Source: Hybos culiciformis (lineage: Eukaryota > Arthropoda > Insecta > Diptera > Hybotidae). Taken from it: a stretch of DNA of 64,000 nt. Each line of letters begins with the position of its first letter. The stretch's first letter is position 1. A program made the position numbers and the translations under genes. Shown here in pieces: positions 1-11,012 of the stretch. Below the pieces are notes generated by a model. It was given only the letters and a program-made list of their open reading frames with translations. It was not told the DNA's origin and made no database searches. The stretch lies in contig OZ023273.1 in assembly GCA_964007475.1 (NCBI GenBank), forward strand, positions 152,316,444 through 152,380,443. The letters run 5' to 3'.

Positions 1-980
1 TGAAGTTATACTTCTTATGCGACTTGCAAAAAATTTAACGTTTAACGCACAAATACATACAAAATAAAAAATGTATTATTATCTTATTATTTTTTTTTAT
101 TATTTTTGCACAAACACATTGAAAAAATTTTGCAAAATGTCATTTGTCCGCGATTGATTTTTCGAATTTTTAGCGGACAAATGTCATTTTGCAAAATGTC
201 ATTTGTCCGCGATTGAAATTTTTAATTTTTAGCGGACAAATGTCATTTTGCAAAATGTCATTTGTCCGCGATTGATTTTTCAGTTTTTTTATTATTATTT
301 TTGCACCAATACATTGTCAACTTTTTTATCAATTTTTGTTTTGTTAATTTTTTGCATGTATAGACCAGATACGACGCCGATCGCTTTTTTTGACCGCGAC
401 TAGTCAAATTGTGTCCTACGATTGCTGCGGCTGGTCGACTCAAAAATACCTGTTTTGGAGAAAAGAGCGGCTTCGTAAAAAAAAATCTATAAAATCGGTG
501 GCTGTTAAAAAACCATCGGCGACTAAAAAAACAAAAAAAACAAAAAAAACTAATTCATAGAAAAATTATTAAAACTTTATAGAAAAGTTAAAGTGGTTAA
601 TAAATTATTTAAATTTTAATTCATTTTACAAATTTATTCGTTTTGTAATAATTGTAATGTAATGTAATAATTTAATAATTTTCCTTCCTCAAAGAATCAA
701 ATTAATAAAAAAAAATGTAAGCCTTTTTTTAATCAGCCATGCACAACATACACACATCCATACATTCCAATGACACCCACCCCAAACACATATGCGAGGA
801 GAGAGAAAGAGAATGAGTCGCTAGATCCCAAACACATGCGCGTGGTATTCTTGCTATGCAGCGAAGTAAGCAGTGTGAGCGTCGTGAAATTAGCTGAAAT
901 ACGTACTTGTTCTATTTTATTTCCACATTACGAATACGAATACGAAGTATAACTTCCCCCGCGCGTACAGGGCACACGCA
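1..980 (+). mobile_element. Helentron-like non-autonomous element H1, copy 1
   Basis: The left end starts TGAAGTTATACTTC and the right end carries its inverse GAAGTATAACTTC (944-956), followed by a short GC-rich segment (961-979) that can fold as GCGCGT / ACACGC. A core copy near 17840 reads straight through the site, and the insertion point is a T-run with no clear target duplication. Subterminal 13-bp inverted repeats, a hairpin after only one of them, internal tandem repeats and insertion between Ts are the known layout of Helentron-associated elements. The interior (about 355-530) is related to the interior of the element at 7863-9791. No coding sequence is seen. The window starts at the element, so its left flank is visible only at the second copy (42085). 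The family assignment is inference. Confidence 0.55.
131..285. repeat. 59-bp tandem repeat, each unit a hairpin
   Basis: The segment beginning GCAAAATGTCATTTGTCCGC recurs at 132, 191 and 250, a period of 59 bp with about 2.6 copies. Within each unit CATTTGTCCGC is followed about 20 bp later by its complement GCGGACAAATG, so each unit can fold into an 11-bp stem. It lies inside element H1 and is repeated at 42215-42369. Confidence 0.8.
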
Positions 981-985
981 AATTT

Positions 986-2762
986 TTTTTTTTTTTTCCG
1001 TTATTCTCTAAAAGTATACATATTTTAATTATGGACGATGTCATACTCTATGTTCTGTATTTTGAAATCGGTGAAGTATTATTTTTATTTATATTATTAT
1101 ATTACAAGCCGTGAATAAAGTGAATAACTTTTTTTATCACATGTTGTAATAAGCTTTCGGAAAATTGTATCTATCAATTTGTATAAGTTTTTATTTAATG
1201 GAAACTCGGAGAAAAATTATGTTATTGCAATCCTTGACCACACTTACTTTTGCAAGTACATAAACATCAACAAATTCTAAGTTTAATATAAAAAAATTTC
1301 TTATAAATTGATTTCTTATTTTTCTTAAGTTAAAGTTTCTAACTTTTTTCCTTAATAAAAATTTTAAATAAATTTTCTTATAAAAAATATGGAAATTTCA
1401 TGTCCATGAAAAATTTACTATTTCCCTCAGAAAATGGGTTGATTTAGTGTTTTCTTGACTAATTATGAACTTCCATTAAAATGTCTATTTAAAAAAAAAA
1501 AAAATTAAATTTTTTTTTTATTTTTAATGAAAATACACCTTTTCATATTTCATTCATTTAAAAAAAAAGTTAAACAAGGTATTTGAATAAAGACCTTCAT
1601 AGCAAAAAAGAAAAGAAAATTATTTTAAGAAAAAAAAATTTATAAATTTAGGTGACTAAAGTTTTTAGCAAAACACCACAAAGTTTTTTAAATATCTCAA
1701 AAACTTCTGAATTCTGTTATATAATGCAAGAATCTGGCATAACACAAATTGTAAAACAAAGATTTTTAAGAAGCGTAAGACATTGCAGACAAATACCTCC
1801 AAAAATAATTATACATCTAAATGATATCGCCTGAAATTAAAATTGAATTCACAACCGCAATCTTATCTATAAAAAACTAATAAAATATAGTTTGGATGTT
1901 ATAACAGAGACACAACAATTATGTCAAAGTCACACTTTCATACTTAATTAATACCCTGGAGTTTTTCAGTAAATTATATAAATAAAGATTACATTAAATA
2001 AATTACAAGTACTTAAATAGTCAAAATTTTATTATTTAATAAAAGAACCACATTAAACTTATATTAAAAATTTGTTTTATTTTCTAAGACAGTGCGAAGG
2101 AATGTACCGAAAGTATTTTTGCCAAATTACATATTAACAAAATATACCTAATTTGCAACAGTCAAAAAGCATAAATTTAAAGTTATTTCTACTGATTAGA
2201 ATTATCTATTTACCGAAACTGGGATGCTTTTTGATTTATAATTCTACGAATAATGGCTACTTTCAAATAAAAATGTAAAAATAAAAAATAAATTCTTATA
2301 TGATTAACGCCTCCGTACAACATCCACCACGTTCGCATAAGGCAAACATTTTAAACAGGATTAGTACTTGAAAAAAAACACTATTATAGTCAATTATTTA
2401 ATAATACACCCCTTGGACTACTGGTTAAAAAATAAGTTTAATAAGTCTCAAAATAACTGATATCAAAATTTTGTGAAGTTTTCAGATTTTTCAATTGAAC
2501 AATCCAGCATTGTTCACTTCAAATTTCATGGGTTGTAAAAAGTTCGAAAATTGGCTGAAATTGCATCAGTGCTAAATATTTTTGATGATTTTGAAATTAT
2601 CAAATAAACGTAAATTATTTCATTCTTCATTTCCTAAAAAATAAAAAGTTTTTATTAATAAAAAAAAAATAAATAAATTTTTAATTTTATTTAAGTTCTG
2701 TTCTGTCATACATAATTAATTATCTATTATCTATAATAGATTATTTTTTTCTATTTTATATA
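986..2762. repeat. Core tandem unit, copy U0 (uninterrupted)
   Basis: This is the cleanest copy of the non-coding core stretch. It runs from the landmark TTATTCTCTAAAAGTATAC (about 1000), through AAAACACCACAAAG (about 1670) and CCTTGGACTACTGG (about 2412), to TTTTATATAGGTA. The same order recurs after 7246, 17857, 43083 and 49330. It acts as the empty-site reference for the hAT insertion (near 1850), for the autonomous transposon (near 2130) and for the large Helentron-like insertion (near 1610). It has no ORF beyond short AT-rich chance frames. Confidence 0.75.
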
Positions 2763-2825
2763 GGTACTAGTCAGCCCGTAGAATAGTAAATTATAGTTGA
2801 TTTAACATTTATTTAATACTTAATG

Positions 2826-3742
2826 AACAACCAAAAAAATTTTTAGGTAAAATTTTTGGGTTGATTTTTTGGTAACCCAGAAATTTACCAAATAACTGTC
2901 TTTAACCAAAATATTTACCAAAATTTTACAAAATATGTTTAAAATTTCTAAAAATATTTTTATTTACCCAAAAATTCACCAAAATTTTACTAATACACTG
3001 TTTACAACCAAAAGTTTAACCAAAAATATTTGTAGATTTTATGTTAAACTTTTTGGTTACCTGAAAAATTACCAAATAGTTCATTTTAACCGAAGTAAGT
3101 ACAAACAATTTTACTAAATAAATATTTTTTTTTTTTTGTTCTTTTTGAGTACCCAAAAATTCACTAAAATTTCACCAAAATACTCTTTGTTACCAAAATG
3201 TCAACCAAAAAATTAGCAATACTGAGGTTGCCGGTTCGAATCCTGTCTGATGCAAATTACAAAATTTGTTTTCTCGGCATTTTTTTCTTATCAAGTACCT
3301 TTTTTCATTGCGATAATGAAAACAGTTTAAACCTTAAAGCGAGAAAAGACGTAGAAAAGACGTTCTTGCAACCTAGCCTAATTTAACCTAAAATTTCAAC
3401 GAATTTTTGGTGATTTTATGGTTCTTTTTCGGTTACAACAGGAAATTTATATTTTCTATTTTACACACATACATAATTTTAATACTATAGCTCAGTGGAA
3501 GAGTGATCGATTGAAATGCCAAAGAACAAGGTTCGAATCCCGAAGAAAAAAGCATAATAAAAAAAAATAATTAAGAATAAATAAAAATTAAATAAATAAA
3601 TTAAAAAATTAGAATTAATATAAATAAAAAAACTTTTTGCTCCTATAACCGAAAATTACAACAAAAAAAAACTACCTAAAAATATACCAAATTTCACCAA
3701 AATTTTTGGGTTGATTTTACCAAATATTTTTTTGGGTGATAT
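2826..3742. mobile_element. MITE-like element rich in ACCAAAA motifs
   Basis: The left end, CAACCAAAAAAATTTTTAGG and onward, is matched imperfectly by the reverse complement of the right end (TCACCCAAAAAAATATTTGG), giving terminal inverted repeats of about 26 bp. The interior is filled with diverged repeats of ACCAAAATTT and TTTTTGGGTTGATTTT in both orientations (2840-3200 and 3660-3740). Two tRNA-like box B sequences (GGTTCGAATCC at 3232-3242 and 3530-3540) lie inside. No protein is encoded. A target duplication could not be fixed because no closely matching empty site exists. Confidence 0.45.
3486..3545 (+). repeat. tRNA-derived sequence (SINE head or tRNA pseudogene)
   Basis: TATAGCTCAGTGGAAGAG resembles an RNA polymerase III A box and, about 30 bp on, GGTTCGAATCC is an exact B box. 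The D-arm can pair (GCTC/GAGT), but the T-stem and anticodon stem do not, so this is not a working tRNA gene. It recurs at 45570-45629. Confidence 0.55.
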
Positions 3743-3911
3743 ACAAACAAACACTGATCATCTTGTTCCAATAATTAATTTTGAAATATTTCATCAATCT
3801 TTTTGGCCATAAAATGGTTATTAGTTTTTTCGTGAATATTTTTAAATTTCTCATATCCAAAACCCTTGATAATGCTACTGTCCATGAGAAAATTCATGAT
3901 CTTCTAAAAAA

Positions 3912-4340
3912 CATGTGTGAATAGGACACACGGAAGAAATGAAACTTCATATGCGAGATTTTCACTGTATTTTCGATTTTGTTCTGAGCCATTGCAGAGT
4001 GGGTTATTGAGCTGCTGAGCTAAAAAGAGGGGTCCCAATTTTATGTGACGCAATTTTTGTGTATAATCATTTTCTCTTTTTATGTACCAAATTTGAACGA
4101 AATCGGACGAACTTTTGAAGCCCTCCCCAGGGAAGGTCGCTGTGTAGGAAGCCCATAAATTTTTGTTACGAAATTTTTGTGTTTAATCATTTACTCGTTT
4201 TATGCACAAAATTTGAATGACAACGGACGAACTTTTGAAGTCGCTGGGGAGGAGGCCAATCAAATTTTAAAATAGCCTAAAACTACCCCCGACCTGACCA
4301 CTGGCTTTGAATGTATTCATGAATTCAATGGGATACAGAT
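3912..4340 (-). mobile_element. 3' end of a Helentron-like element (H3), truncated
   Basis: On the minus strand the end reads GTTTCATTTCTTCC, then GTGTG-TCCTATT-CACAC, a perfect 5-bp hairpin just inside the terminus. This matches the 3' end of the element at 7863-9791. The adjoining segment, with TTCTGAGCCATTGCAGAGT (about 3985), is also related to the inside of that element (about 9580). The opposite end was not found, so the far boundary is approximate. Confidence 0.45.
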
Positions 4341-4736
4341 GTTCACTTTCTTGAACTCGAAAATCAAATTTGTAATGAAAACTCAACAAAAAAGATGTTT
4401 TTTTTGTAATTTTTGAAAATTTCCCCCCGTATATCTCGTCGTGTTAAACAATTTTGCACTTTTTTAATTTTTAACTTGAATGCCTTAAATAAGCTCAATA
4501 GATAGTGCTTCTCTCGAAAGTTTTTTGTTATGAATAAAATATACCACGTATTTCGTAAAAGTAAGTACAATAAATTACAATAACAAACTGCAATAGCAAA
4601 ATAAATTACAATAACGAAATCCATACAAATAAGAACACATTCAAAATTTTTAATTTTTTTGTTAACTAAAAGTTTTGAAATGATCCACCAGAAAGGCTGG
4701 ATGGTGTCTATGGTTTTTATGGACATTATCATATCT

Positions 4737-4945
4737 ATAGCGACACCTATTTGAATTTACATTAAATATAATAATTAAAAATGTAAAAATATTTGTTGCG
4801 ATTACCACCAGGAGCGATGTGTTGAAGATTTGTTATTGTTTTGTATGAGGCTTCGGAGAAATCGTTTTGCCTTTATATTTATCATAAATATAGCGACACC
4901 TATTGGAATTTTTTTGAGGCTTCGGAGAAATCGTTTTGCCTTTAT
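4737..4945. repeat. Short direct repeats
   Basis: TATAGCGACACCTATT occurs near 4737 and 4891, and GAGGCTTCGGAGAAATCG occurs near 4850 and 4916. They form a local partial tandem duplication, which recurs at about 46821-47029. Confidence 0.7.
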
Positions 4946-5029
4946 ATATTAAGATTAAGATTTGCGGAATAATTTTATTTTCTTTTTGTATTATTTATTT
5001 TTTGGATTTTTCTGCTGATGGTTAAATCA

Positions 5030-5345
5030 TCGGAAAAAAAGCAGAAAATGAAAATTATCCGGTTAGAATAATTTATATACTAAAAGAAGCGTAATTTTAA
5101 TACCTTTAACTTTGCAAAAAATCCGAAGGGTTTACGTCTAATTTCAAAGTTATGGCCAGTTAACCAACCAAACGTCTGCTAATTCTGATATTTCTAATAC
5201 CGTCTGTCGACAGTCTTCCGACGTTCGACGTCGTAGACCCTTCGGATGTTCTGCAAAGTTAAAGGTATTAAAATTGGTATACATAAATTATTCAAATCGA
5301 ATAATTTTCATTTTCTGCTTTTTTTCGCAAACTTATATTGGTTAA
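5030..5345. repeat. Long foldback (inverted repeat)
   Basis: The left arm (AGCAGAAAATGAAAATTATC ... TTAATACCTTTAACTTTGCA ... TCCGAAGGG) is mirrored by the right arm (CCCTTCGGATGTTCTGCAAA ... ATTTTCATTTTCTGC). Each arm is about 110-120 bp and the loop is about 80 bp. Copies lie near 15607-15880 (degraded), 16250-16545, 38875-39165, 47125-47420, 56955-57230 and 57597-57890. The arm shares a motif with the 186-bp satellite. Confidence 0.75.
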
Positions 5346-5558
5346 AATAAGGATATATTTTGTTAGGATTCGAACCGGGAACTTAAGAAAATATTTAATA
5401 AAATTTGGTTCAAAAAAAATTATTAGGTATTATTCGGATAGAGTTAACTGTATTGTAGCGAAAAAAAATGTGTTAAGACTGACCCCCTTTATAGGGATTA
5501 TATTTTTGAAATTATAAATTTGAAAACATTATTTTTTAAAAAAATGTTATCTTTCACA

Positions 5559-5612
5559 GGATTTGAACTCACAACCTTGAGGTTAAATGACAGCGACTCT
5601 ACCGCATATGCT
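5559..5612 (-). repeat. tRNA-like A and B boxes (minus strand)
   Basis: On the minus strand GCATATGCGGTAGAG (A-box-like) is followed by AGTTCAAATCC (B-box-like), with the spacing of a tRNA gene. A second B-box match, GGTTCGAATCC, is near 5366-5380. The arms do not form a convincing cloverleaf. Copies are near 39405-39460 and 47643-47696 (minus) and 37330-37395 (plus). They are probably remains of tRNA-derived SINEs. Confidence 0.45.
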
Positions 5613-7149
5613 GCTTGTTATTGTTAAATGCTAAGTGAAATATGGAAATTTAGAATATTGTAGTGAGTGATATTGAAATGAATGAGTGTTTCTATTCAGT
5701 TTTAAATGTTTAGCGTTGAAGGAACAATGAGTCATTTAATATATAATATAATTCACAGATGATTAGGATAATTATATATAAATTTTTTTTCGATAGATTG
5801 TTGTTAGGATCAATGAGGTAGTTTATGTGGTAGACTTGTTTTCATACTAATATTTAATTTAGTATCTTTACTGAAAATGTAGGCATTATTGCCAAAAAAT
5901 GTCGGGGGTTTGTGGGCAGCGATATTACAAGAAAGGATAGTTCAATTCTCATTTAATACCTCAACTAAAACATTAATCGGGGACAGTGGGCGGGGAGATA
6001 TTACTAGAAGATAAGGTGAAATATACAGAATTCAATGTCTTTACGGACCGATTTTGCTAAAATTAGCTAAACCCTCATAACTTCGGATTAGCTTAATTTG
6101 GAATTTTTAATAATCTATTATATCAGGAACTATAACCAATAATTCGTGATGATGCAAACGTTTAGACATCTTACAGACTTAATTGAGTGGGCATAAATTA
6201 AATAATTTGGCTCCGTTTTTTCGCCATAACTTCGAAATTCGAAGTCGTAGCCTCTTCGGATGTTCTACAAAGTTAAAGGTATTAAAATTACGCTAAATTA
6301 AAATTATTTTTTTTGTTATATTTATGTAACGAATTTTAATAAGTTTATTCGAAATTTTTAATTAATTTTTGTAAATAAAACAATATAATTTTTAGTGTAG
6401 AAAATGCGTCTAAAAAGTAAAATGGTAGTCTTTTTCATTCAAAAAAACCTTTACATATATATTTTCTTTTCCCCTTCAAAGACCGTGGACACCCAAGAAA
6501 ATTTTCTATTTTATTACAAGAAAAATAAAGAATTAAAAGCTGTTTTAAAATGTAGCTTTATAAAGTACTTACATTGTAGGTATATACATATACAATTATA
6601 AAGATAATTATTATTATATTTCGCCAAAAATAAAGAAAAAGAATATTTTTCTTTAATTTTATTATTTTTTTACGAAATATACCTAATAACTGTTTTAATA
6701 AAGTGAATATATAATAAATTATTAAACTTCATGATTTTCTTTTATTTCAAATAACACTTTCGTTGCGTGCGGCTGTAGTGAAAAATTTTATTTTTCGAAA
6801 AGCATTTATTTTTTATTAAAATAACTCTTATTGCTTTGTTTCGTTTTTTATAATCAAAAAATTTTCCAGAATTTCCGCAGGTTTTAAGGAGTAGGTATAA
6901 GTCAATAAAAAATATTTTTTTTATATATAAGCGACTTTACAATTTATTTAGTTTTTATATATACAATTTCTTCAAATTATTCAGTTGAATTTAAACAAAA
7001 AACATTACATAAGTGAATATGTAACTCTTTTTGTTGTTATATAACCACGCTTAACAACAGTAAAGTAGCTTTAAACAGGTCAAAAAATTAACAGATCTTT
7101 GGCAAAATATTTATGCCTACCTATTCATAAAAATATAAATTTTTTTATT

Positions 7150-7272
7150 AAAATATGTATAGGTACTTTTAGAGAATGGAAAAATAAATTGCCAAAATTT
7201 CACTTTTATTTGTTTGTTTTTGAAATTTTTGCAATTTATTTTTCCATTATTCTCTAAAAGTATACATATTTT
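7150..7272. repeat. Hairpin with ~50-bp arms in the core unit
   Basis: AAAATATGTATAGGTACTTT ... AATTGCCAAAATTTC is mirrored by GAAATTTTTGCAATTTATTT ... TATACATATTTT, with a loop of about 20 bp. The same hairpin is near 17757-17882, 38616-38735 and 49233-49355. Near 41996-42084 its right arm is interrupted by element H1. Confidence 0.8.
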
Positions 7273-8341
7273 AATTATGGACGATGTCATACTCTATGTT
7301 CTATGTATTTTGAAATCGGTGAACTATTATTTTTATTTATATTATTATATTACAAGCCGTGAATAAAGTGAATAACTTTTTTTTATCACATTTTGTAATA
7401 AGCTTTCGGAAAATTGTATCTATCAACTTGTAAAAGTTTTTATTTAATGGAAACTCGGAGAAAAATTATGTTATTGCAATCCTTGACCACATTCACTTTT
7501 GCAAGTACATAAACATCAACAATTTCTAAGTTTAATATAAAAAATTTCTTCTAAATTGATTTCTTATTTTTCTTAAGTTAAAGTAAGTTTCTAAATTTTT
7601 TCCTTAATTAAAAATTTAAATAAATTTTCTTATTAAAAATATGGAAATTTCATGTCCATGAAAAATTTACTATTTCCCTCAGAAAATGGGTTAATTTAGT
7701 GTTTTCTTGACTAATTATGAACTTCAATTAAAATGTCTATTTTAGAAAAAAAAAAAAATTAATTTTTTTTTATTTTTAATGAAAATACACCTTTTCAGAT
7801 TTCATTCATTTAAAAAAAAAGTTAAACAAGGTATTTGAATAAAGACCTTCATAGTAAAAAAATATGTGAGTCTCGGGACACACGGAAGAAGTGAAACTTC
7901 ATGGCAAGTAGTATTTTCTGGGGCGGCTAAATAAATATTTAAAATGGCCAAGTGCATATAAGACATGACGCCAATCGATTTTTCGACGGCGACTAGTTGA
8001 TTTTTGTCCTTCGACTGCTGCGGCCAGTCGACTTAAAATAACTTGTTTTGGGGGAATTCGGCGGCTTAGAAAAAATTAAACAAAAAAAATTAAAAACCAG
8101 CGACTACTTAAGCTCAAAAATTTTAGTGGCATAATGACTTTTAAATTATTTCAAAATGCCTATATTTATAGCTGCATGGCAACACTGGTTGCCAGATGAT
8201 TTCACTATATTTTAAGCCGTAAACAAAATTCCGGTTAAAACTATATTATTAGCGACAATAATGTATGAAAAAACAGCAGCGTGGCTTAAATCATGTTTTC
8301 TTTTTGTTGCCCGAATAGTTTAACCTAAAATAACTTTTTCA

Positions 8342-8369
8342 AATATGCCTGAAAAATTTCAGGCATATT
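8342..8369. repeat. Perfect 13-bp stem hairpin
   Basis: AATATGCCTGAAA, a 2-nt loop, then TTTCAGGCATATT. It lies inside H2 and is repeated near 18951 and 50427. Confidence 0.85.
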
Positions 8370-8502
8370 AGTACTTCTTCTGAGAAGGAATTAGAATAAA
8401 AATATTCTACATGCATTGCATTAATGGAATTTAATGGCAAAAATAATTTATACCAACAACTCAATTACAAATTACTTCAAAAAAAAAATCTGTTTTAGTT
8501 AA

Positions 8503-9232
8503 GGGGGTCTTCTACTCTAGAAATTTCAAAAAATCGAAAAATTTTTTTTTTCATAATTCGATAGTTTATATATTCAAAAATATCTCTCTAAAAGGATTTT
8601 TCAAAATTCAAATTATTTCCGAAGTTATAGCCGTTTTAGTGTCGTGGCAACTAAACCGGTTGGACTAAACGTAAAACTTTAAACGCGTTTTTCTCGAAAC
8701 TACTTTTTTCGATGCGGTAACCACAATATCTCAAGTTCTAATCAGCTGATTTACGTGAAATTTGGCATTAATATTCTTTATATATCTCTCTAACGCATGA
8801 ACCAACAAAAAATAAAAATTAAAAATTTTTAATATTTTTAAAAAATTCGACAAAGTTGAAAAATTAGTGAAAAAATCGACCTTTATTTTTGAGTAGCCGC
8901 CATTTTATGAAAAAAAATTTTTTTTCAGTTTCGTTGGTTCATGCGATAGCGACATTCATACTAATCAAGAATCCATCATTGTTTTATTTTTCAGATGACC
9001 ACAAGGGCGGAAATCATGGTGATGAGGACACTGCTTTTTTTTTCCCCCCTCTACTTCAAGGATGCATAACTTGATGAAAAAAAATTTTTTTTTTTTTGAA
9101 ATTTATTTTGTGTATTCTTTAAATATAAATAAACACATGATAAAAAAATGGATAGTAAAATTATCAAATGCTTTTTTTTTATCGACTGCCGAAAAACGCT
9201 CGAAATTCGAGCCTCTAGAGTAGAAGACCCCC
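8503..9232. mobile_element. 730-bp MITE with TTAA target duplication
   Basis: The terminal inverted repeats are GGGGGTCTTCTACTCTAGA at both ends (19 bp perfect). It is flanked by TTAA on both sides (8499-8502 and 9233-9236), while the corresponding sites near 19108 and 50584 read TTTTAGTTAAAAGAGC with a single TTAA. TTAA duplication is typical of the piggyBac, Kolobok and Sola3 groups; which applies here is not decided. An internal inverted pair ACGCATGAACCAAC / GTTGGTTCATGCG lies near 8795-8947. No transposase is encoded. Confidence 0.85.
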
Positions 9233-10042
9233 TTAAAAGAGCATTTTCAAATATGCCTGCAAAAGTTGACATTAGTATTTCTTCCGAAAAGTAATTGTAA
9301 TAAACATATTCCTCCTGCATTTTATTAGTGTAATTTAATGTCAAAAATAAATTACACTAACAAACTAAAAAAATTAAATTAAGAAAAATTAATATCAAAA
9401 ATAAATTATCTACAAAATAGGTGCATTGGAACATTTTTATTCAGAATACATATTTGTATTCCAAAAACTTTTTGAAAATTAGCACTAATAATTAATAAAT
9501 GAAATATTTGTTATTCAATAATTTAAAATAAATTTTATTTTCCTTTCAATGGAAAAAAAAAAAATAGTATTTTCGACTTTAATTCTGAGCCAATATAGAG
9601 TAGGTTATTGCTCTGATAAGCTTCATTAAGTTGCTAGCGGCTGTCGGTTTTATCATCAGCTGACACATAAATTTTTTCTTTTTCTTTTTTTTTTTCCTTT
9701 AATCGAGGCATTTTTGACATTCAGCGTTACATTTTTGACACTTACATTTTTTTCACTCACAATCACAATGCCTCTAAAGAAGTTTCACTTCAAAAAGAAA
9801 AGAAAATTATTTTGAGAAAAAAAAATTTATCAATTTAGGTGACTAAAGTTTTTAGCAAAACATCACAAAGTTTTTTAAATATCTCAAAAACTTCTGAATT
9901 CTGTCATATAATGCAAGAATCTGGCATATCACAAATTGTAAAATAAAGATTTTTAAGAAGCGTAAGACATTGCAGATAAATACCTCCAAAAATAATTATA
10001 CATCTAAATGATATCGCCCGAAATTAAAATTGAATTCACAAC

Positions 10043-10726
10043 CAGGGGCGTCGATAGCCAACACCGGACCCGGGAAAAGATTTTTACAAATAAGTTTTTT
10101 TTTTAAAGGTTATGAAAATAACACTAATTGAGCCTCCTAAACACATAATTTTATCATTAATAGTCACACTTTGTACATTTGTACAAATCTACTTATGAAA
10201 TCAGAATTATGGTGTACAGGGTAGGAAATAAGATCATATGAGAATCAGAATGTAAAGTTTTTTCGCTTTATATAAAAACTTGTAGACTCCACTTTCGTTT
10301 ACACCACTTTAAAAAATCACAAATAATTAGTAACGACAACCCCTCCTAGATTATTTAAATTCGGACCGCAGTCCAAACATTCTAACAAATACAAACAGTT
10401 TGGATGTCTAGTAATAGTAGAAATAGAAAATTAATTTTCTGAAAAAAAGCTGAAAAATCAACACCTTAAAATTATACTTACTAATGATAAAATTTTCATG
10501 CACTTTTTTTCCATAACAAATCACAAAAAATTCTACTTGACGCCATATCAAGGACTTTTTATGTAAATTTTTTCCAATAATGACTGTGATAAGCATGAAA
10601 CTTAATATCACATATGTATAATGTATATTGTTTTTGTCGCAAAAAAAATTAATCAAGCGGGCCCCTTAGCTCTGTGGGCCCAGGGAATTATACCCCCCCC
10701 CCTCTCCCCCTCTCTCGACAGGCCTG
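10043..10726. mobile_element. hAT-like non-autonomous element, copy 1
   Basis: The termini are CAGGGGCGTCGATAG and, inverted, CAGGCCTGTCGAGAG. The flanking 8-bp duplication TTCACAAC (10035-10042 and 10727-10734) is single in the empty copy near 1847. An 8-bp duplication and CAGGGGCG-type ends are hAT hallmarks. The right part is unusually GC-rich, with a C-run near 10692. An 82-codon minus frame inside is AT-rich and without recognisable similarity. Copies are at 19917-20601 and 51393-52076. Confidence 0.8.
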
Positions 10727-11012
10727 TTCACAACCGCAATCTTATCTATAAAAAACTAATAAAATATAGTTTGGATGTTATAACAGAGACACAACAATTA
10801 TGTTAAAGTCACACTTTCATACTTAATTAATACCCTGGAGTTTTTCAGTAAATTATATAAATAAAGATTACATTAAATAAATTACAAGTACTTAAATAGT
10901 CAAAATTTTATTATTTAATAAAGAACCACATTAAACTTATATTAAAAATTTGTTTTATTTTCTAAGACAGTGCGAAGGAATGTACCGAAAGTATTTTTGC
11001 CAAATTACATAT

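Larger units (their letters stand above)
2763..4954. repeat. 2.2-kb block present only in U0 and its duplicate
   Basis: At 15525 the core reads TATATAGGTA directly into TTTGCGGAATAA, whereas here the same two flanks are separated by about 2.2 kb. The block holds an AACCAAAAATTT-rich element (2826-3742), a tRNA-like sequence (3486-3545), one end of a Helentron-like element (near 3912) and short direct repeats (4737-4945). It recurs at 44847-47038. It is not clear whether it is one composite insertion or several nested ones. Confidence 0.65.
4955..7249. repeat. Core tandem unit U1, first half
   Basis: This starts at the landmark TTTGCGGAATAATTTTATTT and runs to the hairpin near 7150. It includes the foldback at about 5030-5345, tRNA-like boxes on the minus strand near 5559-5612, and the segment ATAAGGTGAAATATACAGAA (about 6012). 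Counterparts begin at 15531, 38808, 47040 and 56878. The short ORF at 6404-6601 is not conserved in frame in the diverged copies (17023 onward carries indels), so it is not called as a gene. Confidence 0.7.
7863..9791 (-). mobile_element. Helentron-like non-autonomous element H2, copy 1
   Basis: The ends carry GAAGTGAAACTTC (7888-7900) and its inverse GAAGTTTCACTTC (9779-9791). Read on the minus strand, the element starts with the subterminal repeat. It ends with the second one followed by GTGTGTC-CCGA-GACTCAC, a 7-bp hairpin with one mismatch. The core copy near 1610 is the empty site (CATAGCAAAAAAGAAAAG): insertion was into an A-run (TT on the other strand) without a target duplication. The interior at about 7960-8110 is homologous to 355-530 of H1. 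It contains a nested TTAA-site MITE (8503-9232). It has no coding capacity. Confidence 0.6.

Noticed and set aside
770..952. 60-codon frame within H1 (also at 42854)
   Set aside because: It is short, has no ATG-context or homology support, and ends in the subterminal repeat of the element.
3486..3545. Functional tRNA gene
   Set aside because: The A and B boxes are good, but the T-stem and anticodon stem do not pair.
4364..4732. 122-codon minus-strand frame (also at 46448-46816)
   Set aside because: It is AT-rich with a hydrophobic composition, has no recognisable family and lies in a non-coding repeat block; its identity between copies is explained by the recent duplication.
10408..10656. 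82-codon frame inside the hAT-like element (also at 20282 and 51758)
   Set aside because: It shows no hAT transposase motif and has low-complexity Phe/Tyr/Ile composition; the element is too short to be autonomous.
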